DNA of 64,000 nucleotides, from NCBI RefSeq assembly GCF_038404985.1, contig NZ_JBBKBA010000004.1, positions 62,001 through 126,000 of the forward strand, written 5' to 3'. Under the pieces are notes generated by a model, which was not told where the DNA came from, ran no database searches, and saw nothing but the letters and a program-made list of their open reading frames with translations. The translations under genes and the position numbers were made by a program. The DNA is from Ferrovibrio sp. MS7 (GTDB taxonomy: Bacteria; Pseudomonadota; Alphaproteobacteria; Ferrovibrionales; Ferrovibrionaceae). The number at the start of each line of letters is the position of its first letter. Within the stretch, counting starts at the first letter, position 1. Of this stretch, positions 26,423-34,587 are shown one piece after another.

Positions 26423-27301
26423 ATGACCGATACCGCCTACACGCCGCCGAAAGTCTGGACCTGGAACAAGCCGAGCGGCGGCCATTTCGCCAGCATCAAC
26501 CGCCCCATCGCCGGCCCTACCCATGACAAGGAGCTGCCGGTCGGCAAGCATCCGCTGCAGCTCTATTCGCTGGCGACGCCGAATGGCCAGAAGGTCACCA
26601 TCCTGCTCGAGGAATTGCTCGCGCTGGGCAAAACCGGCGCCGAATACGATGCCTGGCTGATCCGCATCAACGAGGGCCAGCAATTCGGCAGCGGCTTTGT
26701 CGCGGTCAATCCCAATTCCAAGATCCCCGCCCTGCTCGACCGTTCCGGGCCGAAGCCGGTGCGCGTTTTCGAGTCCGGCTCGATCCTGGTCTATCTGGCG
26801 GAAAAGTTCGGCGCCTTCCTGCCCACCGAACCGGCGGCGCGCGCCGAATGTTTCAACTGGCTGTTCTGGCAGATGGGCAGCGCGCCCTATCTCGGCGGCG
26901 GCTTCGGCCATTTCTATGCCTATGCCCCGACCAAGATGGAATACGCCATCGACCGCTTCGCCATGGAAACCAAGCGCCAGCTCGATGTGCTGGACCGCCG
27001 CCTGGCCGAAAGCCCCTATCTCGGCGGCGCCGACTACACGATTGCCGATATCGCCGTGTTCCCCTGGTATGGCGGCCTCGTGAAAGGCTGGCTCTATGGT
27101 GACTCGGCTGAATTCCTCTCGGTGCATGAATACAAGCATGTGCTGCGCTGGGCCGATGCCATCCTGGAACGCCCGGCGGTGAATCGGGGCCGCATTGTCA
27201 ACCGCGTCACCGGCAATCCGGCGAGCCAGCTGCACGAACGCCACGACGCCAGCGACTTCGATACCAAGACGCAGGACAAGATCGCGGGTGCCGCGCAATG
27301 A
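26423..27301 (+). CDS. yghU: YghU-like glutathione S-transferase (disulfide reductase)
   Basis: A GST-fold protein of 292 residues of the Nu-class YghU type. The N-terminal extension WTWNKPSGGHFASINRPIAGPT is diagnostic, and the thioredoxin-like domain reads LYSLATPNGQKVTILLEEL. The C-terminal helical domain carries GGGFGHFYAYAP. E. coli YghU binds two glutathiones and reduces organic disulfides. AGGGGAG precedes the ATG. Its stop overlaps the start of the next SDR gene (ATGA), so they are coupled. Confidence 0.92.
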   Translation: MTDTAYTPPKVWTWNKPSGGHFASINRPIAGPTHDKELPVGKHPLQLYSLATPNGQKVTILLEELLALGKTGAEYDAWLIRINEGQQFGSGFVAVNPNSKIPALLDRSGPKPVRVFESGSILVYLAEKFGAFLPTEPAARAECFNWLFWQMGSAPYLGGGFGHFYAYAPTKMEYAIDRFAMETKRQLDVLDRRLAESPYLGGADYTIADIAVFPWYGGLVKGWLYGDSAEFLSVHEYKHVLRWADAILERPAVNRGRIVNRVTGNPASQLHERHDASDFDTKTQDKIAGAAQ

Positions 27302-28140
27302 CCACGCAAGATGGGACCGGCCAGGGCATGACTATCAAGGGCAAGCGCGCGCTGATCACCGGTGGCTCCAGCGGCATCGGCTTCGCCATCGCCCAAGCCC
27401 TGCTCGCCAAGGGCGCCGCCGGCATCGCCATCAGCGGCCGCCGCGTTGCGGTGGTGAATGATGCCGTGCAGCAGTTGAGCAAGGCCGGCGGCGGCAAGGT
27501 ATTCGGCATCGCCGCCGATGTGGGAACGGCGGAAGGCCGCGCGGCGACGCTGGATCAGGCCCTGGCCGCCCTGGGTGGCCTCGACATCCTGATCAACAAT
27601 GCCGGCGGCGTGCGCGCTGGCAGGTTGGAGCAGATGCCGGAAGCCGACATCCTGAAGATGATCGAGGTCGATCTGGCGGCGCCGATCCTGCTCACCCGCG
27701 CCGCCCTGCCCGCGCTCCGCGCCAGCGGCGATGCGGTGGTGATCAATGTTTCCTCCGGCCTCGGCCTGGTCGGCGCGCCCTTCTATGCCGCCTATGGTGC
27801 GGTGAAGGCAGGCCTCGGCCATTTCGGTGAATCACTGCGCCGCGAACTCAAGGGCGAAGGCATCCATGTGATGACCGTCTATCCTGGCGGCACCGACACG
27901 CCAATGATGAAATCCAGCCGTGCCGGCGCCGAACTCGGCGTTACCCGCGAGCCGGCCTCGGCTGTGGCCGATGCTACCATCGACGGTATCGAACGCGGCG
28001 CCTTCGATGTCATCCGTGGAGGCGAAGCCCGTGCGCAATCCATCGCGCTGAACCGCAGCAATCCGGCGGCGCTGGACGAACGCTTCCTCGGCCTCAAGCC
28101 CGCCTTCGAGGCAGCGGTGAAGGATCACTCGGCGCTATAG
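27298..28140 (+). CDS. short-chain dehydrogenase/reductase
   Basis: An SDR of 280 residues with cofactor motif TGGSSGIG (21-28), NNAGG, and the catalytic YxxxK in YAAYGAVKAG after VSSGLGLVG. It continues into an extended C-terminal region (SNPAALDERFLGLKPAFE) found in SDRs near lipid or alcohol metabolism. The start at 27298 overlaps the yghU stop by four bases; an ATG at 27328 is a possible alternative. Substrate unknown. The link with a glutathione enzyme hints at carbonyl or aldehyde detoxification. Confidence 0.88.
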   Translation: MTTQDGTGQGMTIKGKRALITGGSSGIGFAIAQALLAKGAAGIAISGRRVAVVNDAVQQLSKAGGGKVFGIAADVGTAEGRAATLDQALAALGGLDILINNAGGVRAGRLEQMPEADILKMIEVDLAAPILLTRAALPALRASGDAVVINVSSGLGLVGAPFYAAYGAVKAGLGHFGESLRRELKGEGIHVMTVYPGGTDTPMMKSSRAGAELGVTREPASAVADATIDGIERGAFDVIRGGEARAQSIALNRSNPAALDERFLGLKPAFEAAVKDHSAL

Positions 28141-28197
28141 CGCCTATCCCACCATCGGCTGCCAGGCTAGCATTGCGGCACCAGCACAGGAGCCGCC

Positions 28198-28665
28198 ATG
28201 CCCGTCATCACGCCGGATCGCCGCATCATTGAGCGCAACACTGCCGACGATATCTGCGGTGCCAGCCAGACCGAATGGATCAGCGAGGCCGGCGGCCTCA
28301 GCCAGTTCGGCGCCTTCATCGAAACACTGGAACCCGGCTCGCGCTCGGCGCTCAAGCACTGGCATAGCGGCGAAGACGAGATGGTCTATGTGCTGGAGGG
28401 CGAAGTGACGCTGATCGAGGGCGACAGCGAAACCCTGCTCCGGCCCGGCGATGCCGCCACCTTCCGCGCCGATGATCCGGTCGGCCATTGCCTCGCCAAC
28501 CGCAGCGCGTCGCCGACCCGCTACCTGGTGGTCGGCACCCGCGCCCCGCTCGACCGTATCACCTATCCAGACCATGACCGCGTCTGCATCCGCGACCGCG
28601 AGAAGCCGCATGACGTATGGACCGATGGCGCCGGCAAGCCGGCGCGGAATCCCTATAGCGGGTGA
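28198..28665 (+). CDS. cupin-domain protein
   Basis: A 155-residue single-cupin protein. Motif 1 has KHWHSGEDEMVYVLEGE with the metal-ligand pattern H-x-H...E, and motif 2 is GDAATFRADDPVGHCLAN with a matching His. The residues for one metal site are therefore present. An additional C-terminal segment, IRDREKPHDVWTDG, follows. An AGGAG ribosome binding site precedes the ATG. It lies 57 bases after the SDR on the same strand and may share its transcript. Family members are isomerases, dioxygenases or sensors; no role can be assigned. Confidence 0.86.
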   Translation: MPVITPDRRIIERNTADDICGASQTEWISEAGGLSQFGAFIETLEPGSRSALKHWHSGEDEMVYVLEGEVTLIEGDSETLLRPGDAATFRADDPVGHCLANRSASPTRYLVVGTRAPLDRITYPDHDRVCIRDREKPHDVWTDGAGKPARNPYSG

Positions 28666-28684
28666 GATTTCCTGCTTCCGATAT

Positions 28685-28723
28685 CGCCGGCCTGGAGAGG
28701 TTCATCTTTTCCCCAGGCCGGCG
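28685..28723. terminator. hairpin between convergent genes
   Basis: Inverted repeat CGCCGGCCTGG (28685-28695) and CCAGGCCGGCG (28713-28723) with a 17-base loop. It sits between the cupin gene (+) and the monooxygenase gene (-). There is no T-run, so termination is plausible but not certain. Confidence 0.4.
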
Positions 28724-28736
28724 TTGATCGCGGAAA

Positions 28737-29174
28737 CTACTGCGTGTTGCCGCGCAACTGCATGTGCGTGACTGTCACGCCGCCCTCGGCCAGCTCAGGC
28801 AGGCGTGCGAACCATGCCTGGACATGCGGTGTCGCGTTATGCGCTTTGAAATCCGCTTCCGAGGCGAAGATTTCGTAGAACACGAAATGCCCGGGCGCGG
28901 CACGATCCTCATGCAGGAAGTAGACGATGTTGTTCGGCTCGTTGCGGACTTGCGCGACGAGCGGCAAGGTCGCCTCGCGCAGCTCGTTCACTTTGCCGGC
29001 CTTGGCCCGGACTTCCGCGACGACTGCATAGGCCCCGGCCGGAATGGCGCCATAGCGGACGGATGCCTCGCTCGCGGCGATTTGGGGTTCAGCACGGCTG
29101 ACCAAAGCGGGAGCCGAGACCGCGCCCGCCGCGACTGCAATCGCGGCGGCGAACTTGAGTGATGTAGAGGACAT
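28737..29174 (-). CDS. exported antibiotic-biosynthesis-monooxygenase (YgiN-like) domain protein
   Basis: A 145-residue protein. A Sec-type signal peptide (about 1-28, alanine-rich, ending SRA) is followed by one ferredoxin-like ABM domain: AVVAEVRAKAGKVNELREATLPLVAQVR, then FYEIFASEADFKAHNATPHVQAW. YgiN relatives are cofactor-free quinol monooxygenases and are normally cytoplasmic, so export is unusual. AAGGAG precedes the ATG. It follows a Tat-exported VOC protein gene by 57 bases, across an 18-base tandem repeat, and the pair faces a TetR gene. Confidence 0.85.
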   Translation of the reverse strand: MSSTSLKFAAAIAVAAGAVSAPALVSRAEPQIAASEASVRYGAIPAGAYAVVAEVRAKAGKVNELREATLPLVAQVRNEPNNIVYFLHEDRAAPGHFVFYEIFASEADFKAHNATPHVQAWFARLPELAEGGVTVTHMQLRGNTQ

Positions 29175-29190
29175 GGTGATTTTCTCCTTG

Positions 29191-29226
29191 TAACTTCAGG
29201 TTTCTGGGTAACTTCAGGTTTCTGGA
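29191..29226. repeat. 18-base tandem duplication
   Basis: TAACTTCAGGTTTCTGG followed by G (29191-29208) is repeated as the same 17 bases plus A (29209-29226). It lies between the VOC protein stop codon and the monooxygenase start, just upstream of the latter's ribosome binding site. Confidence 0.85.
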
Positions 29227-29231
29227 TCATT

Positions 29232-30113
29232 TCAGATGGTCCGGCGCGCATCGCGCGCATTGTCGAACAGGCGCTTGACCGGACCCAGAGCCTGGACGAA
29301 TTCGAGCTGTTCGCCCTCGGGGCCCTTGCAATAGATCAGGCGCCAGCCATTCGACTGGCCTTCCGTGATGCCGTTGCTGTTGGCTTCGAGTGGCGTCGCC
29401 AGGCGCTCCGGCTCGGAGGTGACCGTAACCACCCGGTTGGCCTTGACCTGGGTCATACCGCGCCGCGCGGCTTCCGCTTCGAGGTCGGCGATGAAGCGAT
29501 TGAAATCGACATCGTCGCGGATATGGAAGCAGATATGCATCATGCGCGGGAAAGCCGGGCTCATATGGTCGAGCGGCTCGGCGAAAGCGTTGCCGCTGCC
29601 CGCCGGTTGGGTCGCATCGCGATACTGCAGCAGTTCGATCACGACATTGTCGAACTGGATGAAGCGCACATCCAGGCGCTGCGCACCGCTGCGCAGGTCG
29701 GGAATGCCGATGGTCTGCGGATTGACGCGGCGGGCGCGGGCTTCGATGTCCTGGTCGGTCAGCAGCGTGTTGTGGATGCGGTCGCCGTAGAAGTCGCCGT
29801 CGCGCATCACCTCCGTGCCGCCCAGCACCTCGGTGTAGAAGGCATAGGCACGGTCCATGTTCTGTACCGTGAGGCCGAAATGCTGCACGCCCTGGAGCCG
29901 GGCACCCAGCGGCGCGGCATCCCCCGCCCCCTGCTGCATACCGCCTTGGCGTGCGGCCTGGGCGGTTGCCTGGGCAACAGCTGGCTGGGCAGCAGCCGGC
30001 TGGGCGGCGGCCACTCCCAGGCCACCGCCAAAGCCGCCGATGAGTACTGCGCCGGTGCCCTGGAGCACCATGCGGCGGTCGACGGCTGTTTCATTGTTGA
30101 ACTGATTGGTCAT
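29232..30113 (-). CDS. Tat-exported VOC-family (glyoxalase-like) protein
   Basis: A 293-residue protein. Residues 14-40 form a twin-arginine-like leader (DRRMVLQGTGAVLIGGFGGG) followed by an Ala/Gln/Pro-rich linker (about 42-75). Two VOC beta-alpha modules follow, beginning GVQHFGLTVQNMDRAYAFYTEVLGG, with MMHICFHI in the second half and EGEQLEFVQ at the end. Metal-dependent lyase, isomerase or dioxygenase activity is typical of the fold. The ATG at 30113 has AAGGAA. It is first in an operon with the exported monooxygenase and divergent from a TetR gene. Confidence 0.85.
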   Translation of the reverse strand: MTNQFNNETAVDRRMVLQGTGAVLIGGFGGGLGVAAAQPAAAQPAVAQATAQAARQGGMQQGAGDAAPLGARLQGVQHFGLTVQNMDRAYAFYTEVLGGTEVMRDGDFYGDRIHNTLLTDQDIEARARRVNPQTIGIPDLRSGAQRLDVRFIQFDNVVIELLQYRDATQPAGSGNAFAEPLDHMSPAFPRMMHICFHIRDDVDFNRFIADLEAEAARRGMTQVKANRVVTVTSEPERLATPLEANSNGITEGQSNGWRLIYCKGPEGEQLEFVQALGPVKRLFDNARDARRTI

Positions 30114-30198
30114 GTGACATTCCTTTCTTTGCGGATGGCGGCCCGTGTCAGCCTGTGACGCGAAACCAGCCGGTTTGACGAAATCACCATCATTCCTG

Positions 30199-30263
30199 AT
30201 GTGATGGCATATCACATACACCGGATTGACTGGGGTCAATAGAAATGTTATGACCTATCACAT
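30199..30263. promoter_or_regulatory. two 19-base TetR operator copies
   Basis: ATGTGAT-GGCAT-ATCACAT (30199-30217) is a perfect 7-5-7 inverted repeat. ATGTTATGACCTATCACAT (30245-30263) matches it at 16 of 19 bases and overlaps the likely start codon of the TetR gene. TTGACT at 30226-30231 between them can serve as a -35 element. Confidence 0.65.
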
Positions 30264-30831
30264 GAAAAAGCTGGCGACCAAAAGCAAACGTGATGCCTAT
30301 CACCATGGCGACCTGCGCCGCACCCTGCTGGAAGCGGCGCGCAGCGAAATCGCCGCCCATGGCGCGCAAGACCTGTCGCTGGCTTCGCTGGCGCGCCGGG
30401 CCGGCGTGGCGCAATCGGCGCCGTATCGTCATTTCGCGGACCGCGGCGAGCTGCTGACCGCGGTGGCGATCCAGGGCTTCCGGGTTTTCACGGACACACT
30501 GCGGGCCGCATCCGAGGCTGGCCCCAAGACTGGCGCGATCAAGCGGATCGGCGCCGCCTATCTCCGCTTTGGCGAGGAGAATACGCAGCTCTACCGCTTG
30601 ATGTTCGCCTCCAGCCTTGTCGCCAATGCTGCCGAGGACAGTGAATTACGGGAAGCGGCCTGGGCGAGCTTCGAGCCCCTGCTGAGCCGCGTCGCGGATG
30701 GCGGGTCTGTGAAACAGCCCCGCCTCGCCGCCTATGCCATCTGGGCGCAGTTGCACGGCTTCGTCATGCTGCAGGCCGATGGCCTGCTCGCCGAGCCGTC
30801 CGAAGAACTGCTCAAGGGCCTGATTCTCTAG
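30262..30831 (+). CDS. TetR-family regulator
   Basis: A TetR/AcrR regulator of 189 residues with YHHGDLRRTLLEAARSEI and the HTH SLASLARRAGVAQSAPYRHFADRGELL near the N terminus. A WHG-type C-terminal domain follows (AAYLRFGEENTQLYRLMFAS). ATG 30262 is preferred: ATG 30250 and TTG 30226 lie in the promoter/operator and none has a ribosome binding site. With -35 TTGACT at 30226 and TATGAC at 30249, the transcript would start at about the ATG, so it may be leaderless. It probably represses the VOC/monooxygenase operon. Confidence 0.85.
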   Translation: MKKLATKSKRDAYHHGDLRRTLLEAARSEIAAHGAQDLSLASLARRAGVAQSAPYRHFADRGELLTAVAIQGFRVFTDTLRAASEAGPKTGAIKRIGAAYLRFGEENTQLYRLMFASSLVANAAEDSELREAAWASFEPLLSRVADGGSVKQPRLAAYAIWAQLHGFVMLQADGLLAEPSEELLKGLIL

Positions 30832-30859
30832 CCAGCGCGGCGCAGAAAGCGCTGCCGCG

Positions 30860-31513
30860 TCACGCCGTCTCCGCCGCCCGAAGCCGCAGCAATAGCGGAT
30901 TGGGCTGCGGCTCGGCCACCTTCACCAGCCGGTTCACATCGCGGTGCCGGAACAATTCCGTGCGGCCGCGCACCATCAGCATGGTGTCGGAAACGTATTT
31001 CCAACTGCCATCCTCGCTGAAGCTGATTTCCAGCCGGTATGAGTCGGTACGGAAGGCATATTCCAGGAAGTCGGTGGAACAGATGCCGTAATTGGTCTGG
31101 CCGCGCGTCGCTTCCACCACCAGGCTCATGTCGTCGGGCTTTGCCTGACCAACAGCCAAGGCAGTCTGCCCGCGCGGGATCGCCAGCGTCTGCATCACCA
31201 GGCCCGTGGCCGGCTCCCACAGCCAATAGCCGACCTGATCATGGAAGGTGATGTCTTCCTCGGGCGTATTGATATGCACGTGATAGCGCAGGCCGTAGAG
31301 CAGTTGCGGGCCATTGGCCTGCGGATCAATCGGCTGCATCTCGATCCGCTCAAGATATGCTCGGCGCTCCGGGCCATCGGCTTTCGGATTGAGGTCGATG
31401 CCCTTGAGGCCTTCCCACACACCGGCCAGCCGGCGCAGCGGCCCCAGATTGGCCAGGGTGTCGGGGTCGACATCCGCCGGTTCGGTGAAGATGTCTTCCG
31501 GAAACGGATTCAT
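30860..31513 (-). CDS. nitrobindin-like haem-binding beta-barrel protein
   Basis: A 217-residue protein of the FABP-like/THAP4 haem-binding domain family (PF08768). GPLRRLAGVWEGLKG starts the barrel, and HDQVGYWLWEPATGLVMQTLAIPRGQ is the central conserved block. The expected C-terminal haem-ligand region (FRHRDVNRLVKV) is present. Family members bind ferric haem and react with nitric oxide or peroxynitrite. The ATG at 31513 has AGGGGG. Upstream on the same strand is the ABC-F gene, 109 bases away. Confidence 0.8.
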   Translation of the reverse strand: MNPFPEDIFTEPADVDPDTLANLGPLRRLAGVWEGLKGIDLNPKADGPERRAYLERIEMQPIDPQANGPQLLYGLRYHVHINTPEEDITFHDQVGYWLWEPATGLVMQTLAIPRGQTALAVGQAKPDDMSLVVEATRGQTNYGICSTDFLEYAFRTDSYRLEISFSEDGSWKYVSDTMLMVRGRTELFRHRDVNRLVKVAEPQPNPLLLRLRAAETA

Positions 31514-31622
31514 GCTGCCCCCTGCTCGCGACTCGAGATAGCCCAGATTGGCGCCCTGCTGTGGCTTCCGCAACATGCAGGCGCAACGGATGTCTGACCT
31601 GCTGTCACACAAAAGGTATAGA

Positions 31623-33251
31623 CTATCCGCCCGGATGCAGCCCCGGCGCTTCCTGGCCGGTGCGTTCGACATATTCGGTATAGCCGCCGGTGAACTGGTG
31701 CACGCCTTCGGGCGTCAGTTCCAGCACGCGGTTGGAAAGCGCGGCGAGGAAGTGGCGGTCATGCGACACGAACAGCATGGTGCCCTCGAAGGCCGAGAGC
31801 GCCGCCACCAGCATTTCCTTGGTCGCCATGTCGAGATGGTTGGTCGGCTCGTCGAGCACCAGGAAATTCGGCGGGTCGAACAGCATCTTGGCCATCACCA
31901 GCCGCGCCTTCTCGCCGCCTGAGAGCACGCGGCAGGTCTTGTCGATGTCGTCACCCGAAAAGCCGAAGCAGCCGGCCAGCGTGCGCAATGTGCCCTGCCC
32001 TACCTGCGGGAATGACTTATCAAGCGTTTCAAACACCGTGTCGTCGCCGTCCAGCAGGTCCATGGAATGCTGGGCGAAATAGCCCATCTTCACGCTGCTG
32101 CCGAGGCTGACTGTGCCCTGGTCCGGCACGGTATCGCCGGCGATCATCTTCAACAGCGTCGATTTGCCGGCGCCATTGGCCCCCAGCACGCACCAGCGTT
32201 CCATGCGGCGGACCTGGAAATCCAGCCCGGCATAGATCGAGTGGCTGCCATAGCCCTTATGCACATTCTTGAAGCTCGCCACATCCTCGCCCGAGCGCGG
32301 TGGGGAGCGGAATTCAAACTGCACCGCCTGGCGCCGCCGCGGCGGTTCGACGCGTTCGATCTTATCGAGCTTCTTCACCCGGCTCTGCACCTGGGCGGCA
32401 TGGGAAGCGCGCGCCTTGAAGCGTTCGATGAACTTGATTTCCTTGGCCAGCATCGCCTGCTGCCGCTCGAACTGCGCCTGGCGCTGCTTCTCGTTCAGCG
32501 CCCGCTGCTGGTCGTAGAAATCATAATTGCCGGAATAGGTGGTGAGCGTGCCGCCGTCGATCTCGACGATCTTGCCGACAATGCGGTTCATGAACTCGCG
32601 GTCATGCGAGGTCATCAGCAGCGCGCCGTCGTAATTCTTCAGAAAGGCTTCGAGCCAGATCAGGCTTTCGAGATCGAGATGGTTGCTCGGCTCATCCAGC
32701 AGCATGGCATCGGGCCGCATCAGCAGGATGCGGCCAAGCGCCACGCGCATCTTCCAGCCGCCGGATAAAAGCCCGACATCGCCATCCATGCGTTCCTGGC
32801 TGAAGCTCAGGCCCGCCAGCACCTCGCGCGCCTTGGCTTCCAGGGCATAGCCATCCAGTTCCTGAAAGCGGCCCTGCACCTCGCCATAGCGTTCGATGAT
32901 GGCATCCATCTCATCGGCACGGCCCGGGTCGACCATCGCCGCCTCAAGCTCGGCCATCTCGGCGGCCAGCGCGCTCACCGGGCCGACGCCATCCATCACC
33001 GCCGCCACCGCGCTCTGGCCCGACATCTCACCGACATTCTGATTGAAATAGCCAATCGTCATGCCGGTATCGATGGAGACCTGGCCGTCGTCGGGCTTCT
33101 CCTCGCCGGCGATCATGCGGAACAGCGTGGACTTGCCGGCACCGTTCGGCCCGACCAGCCCGGCTTTCTCGCCCTTCTGAAGGCCCATCGAGGCATCGAT
33201 GAACAGAATCTGGTGGCCGTGCTGCTTGCTGATGTTATCGAGGCGAATCAT
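31623..33251 (-). CDS. ABC-F family ATPase (ribosome-associated)
   Basis: A 542-residue soluble protein with two ABC domains and no membrane part. Walker A is GPNGAGKST in the first and GANGAGKST in the second. Signatures are LSGGWKMR and LSGGEKAR, and Walker B motifs are LLLDEPSNHLD and LVLDEPTNHLD. Between them lies a charged, coiled-coil-like linker (FERQQAMLAKEIKFIERF), the P-site tRNA interaction motif of ABC-F proteins. Closest in feel to YheS/Uup types; not a resistance determinant by sequence. The ATG at 33251 is the family start; the open frame extends through a terminator upstream. Confidence 0.92.
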   Translation of the reverse strand: MIRLDNISKQHGHQILFIDASMGLQKGEKAGLVGPNGAGKSTLFRMIAGEEKPDDGQVSIDTGMTIGYFNQNVGEMSGQSAVAAVMDGVGPVSALAAEMAELEAAMVDPGRADEMDAIIERYGEVQGRFQELDGYALEAKAREVLAGLSFSQERMDGDVGLLSGGWKMRVALGRILLMRPDAMLLDEPSNHLDLESLIWLEAFLKNYDGALLMTSHDREFMNRIVGKIVEIDGGTLTTYSGNYDFYDQQRALNEKQRQAQFERQQAMLAKEIKFIERFKARASHAAQVQSRVKKLDKIERVEPPRRRQAVQFEFRSPPRSGEDVASFKNVHKGYGSHSIYAGLDFQVRRMERWCVLGANGAGKSTLLKMIAGDTVPDQGTVSLGSSVKMGYFAQHSMDLLDGDDTVFETLDKSFPQVGQGTLRTLAGCFGFSGDDIDKTCRVLSGGEKARLVMAKMLFDPPNFLVLDEPTNHLDMATKEMLVAALSAFEGTMLFVSHDRHFLAALSNRVLELTPEGVHQFTGGYTEYVERTGQEAPGLHPGG

Positions 33252-33287
33252 GGGGTCCGACTGACTGGGAAGCGCTGGAGGATGGGC

Positions 33288-33319
33288 ATAAAAAAACCGG
33301 GCCGCATCAGCAGCCCGGT
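33288..33319 (-). terminator. Rho-independent terminator of the epimerase gene
   Basis: Read on the minus strand, ACCGGGC (33319-33313) and GCCCGGT (33302-33296) form a stem with a 10-base loop followed by a run of T (33296-33291). It separates the epimerase-like gene from the ABC-F gene. Confidence 0.8.
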
Positions 33320-33393
33320 GATGCCCTATCAGGACCGGTGGCAAATATCCAGTCGCATTCCCGGTTGCCGCGCGAAAGCCCCCTTCAGCCCAT

Positions 33394-34464
33394 TCAGGAT
33401 GCGGCTGGCATCGGTATCGAAGGCGCCAGACCGGTCGCCGCCTGCCCGGAATGGCTGCCGCGCCCCATGGCCGAGATCCCCTCGGCGAAGCTCACGCGCG
33501 GCTGATAGCCAAGGTCGGCGCGTGCCTTGGCAATGCTGATGGTGAAGGACTTGCCAATCAGGCGTAGCATCTGGCGCGTGATCGGTGGCTCGCCGCCGCG
33601 CCCCAGCATGCGCCAGGCCGCACCCATGATGCCGGCCATGATCCAGGCCAGGCGGAACGGCACGGCCCGGTCCTTCGGCACGATATCGCGCGTGGCCAGC
33701 AGCGCTGAGATGACGCCCTTCAGCGTGCCGTTCTCGCCGTCAGACACGAAGTAGGCTTCGCCGCCGCGACCATGGTCGGCGGCCAGCAGCAATGCCTCGC
33801 AGAGATTATCGACATGACAGGTGGACATGGCCTGACCGCCGCCGCCGACCCACTGGAAGCGGCCAGCCCGCACGGTTTCGACCATGTGGTCGAGGGTCGG
33901 CATATCGGCACCCCAGATAAAGGGCGGGCGGATGGCGATGGTCTCGAAGCCAGGACGGCGGCCATTGGCTGCCAGCAGCAAACGCTCGCCTTCGGCCTTC
34001 GAGGATGAATAAGGCGCGAAGGCGCGGGTCTGGAGCGGCAGGCTCTCATCCGCCTCAAGCATCGGTTCCGGGTCGCCCATCACCACCGCCGCCGCACTGA
34101 CGGCAATAACCCGGCGCAAGCCACGGGTCGCGATCGCAGCTTCCACCAGCGCGCGGGTGCCCTCGACATTGATACGGTCGAAAACGCTGCGCGGACCCCA
34201 GAGTTTGAAATGCGCGGCGGCGTGGAAGACGACAGCGCAGCCCTCCATGCCGAAGCGCAGGGCCTGGGCGTCGGTCATATCGCCCTGGACCGGCATGGCA
34301 CCGACCCGCTGCACGGCGGCGATTGCAGCCGGACTGCGCGCCAGCGCCCTGACCTGCCAGCCACGGCTGACAAGCAGTGAGATCAGGCGGGAGCCGACGA
34401 AGCCTGAGCCACCGGTGACGAAGGCGGTTCGTGATGCCGTGACAGGCTGGGCACTGAGTTGCAT
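33394..34464 (-). CDS. NAD-dependent epimerase / 3-beta-HSD-like protein
   Basis: An extended SDR of 356 residues with the Rossmann motif TGGSGFVGSRL (about 17-27), VVFHAAAHFKLWG, the catalytic YSSSK (in AFAPYSSSKAEGE), and AIRPPFIWG. Closest to 3-beta-hydroxysteroid or dihydroflavonol reductase-like enzymes; hopanoid-linked HpnA relatives are similar, but no hopanoid genes are near. GGAGG precedes the ATG. It faces a TetR gene across an AT-rich gap with an extended dyad, so TetR control is likely. A strong terminator follows. Confidence 0.86.
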   Translation of the reverse strand: MQLSAQPVTASRTAFVTGGSGFVGSRLISLLVSRGWQVRALARSPAAIAAVQRVGAMPVQGDMTDAQALRFGMEGCAVVFHAAAHFKLWGPRSVFDRINVEGTRALVEAAIATRGLRRVIAVSAAAVVMGDPEPMLEADESLPLQTRAFAPYSSSKAEGERLLLAANGRRPGFETIAIRPPFIWGADMPTLDHMVETVRAGRFQWVGGGGQAMSTCHVDNLCEALLLAADHGRGGEAYFVSDGENGTLKGVISALLATRDIVPKDRAVPFRLAWIMAGIMGAAWRMLGRGGEPPITRQMLRLIGKSFTISIAKARADLGYQPRVSFAEGISAMGRGSHSGQAATGLAPSIPMPAAS

Positions 34465-34511
34465 GGAAGCCTCCGGGTTAGGGCGTTGCTGCGGCTCACC
34501 ATAGCCCAATT

Positions 34512-34549
34512 CGAACAATATACAATGAACATTTTATATATTTTGTTCG
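34512..34549. promoter_or_regulatory. AT-rich dyad between epimerase and TetR genes
   Basis: CGAACAA (34512-34518) and TTGTTCG (34543-34549) are perfect reverse complements flanking a 24-base AT-rich core that holds candidate -10 elements (TATATA at 34535). The long centre suggests two bound dimers or a wide protein. Confidence 0.45.
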
Positions 34550-34587
34550 TCGTTGCATTTTTATAGGCGTTGCCTTAAAGTTCCAGC

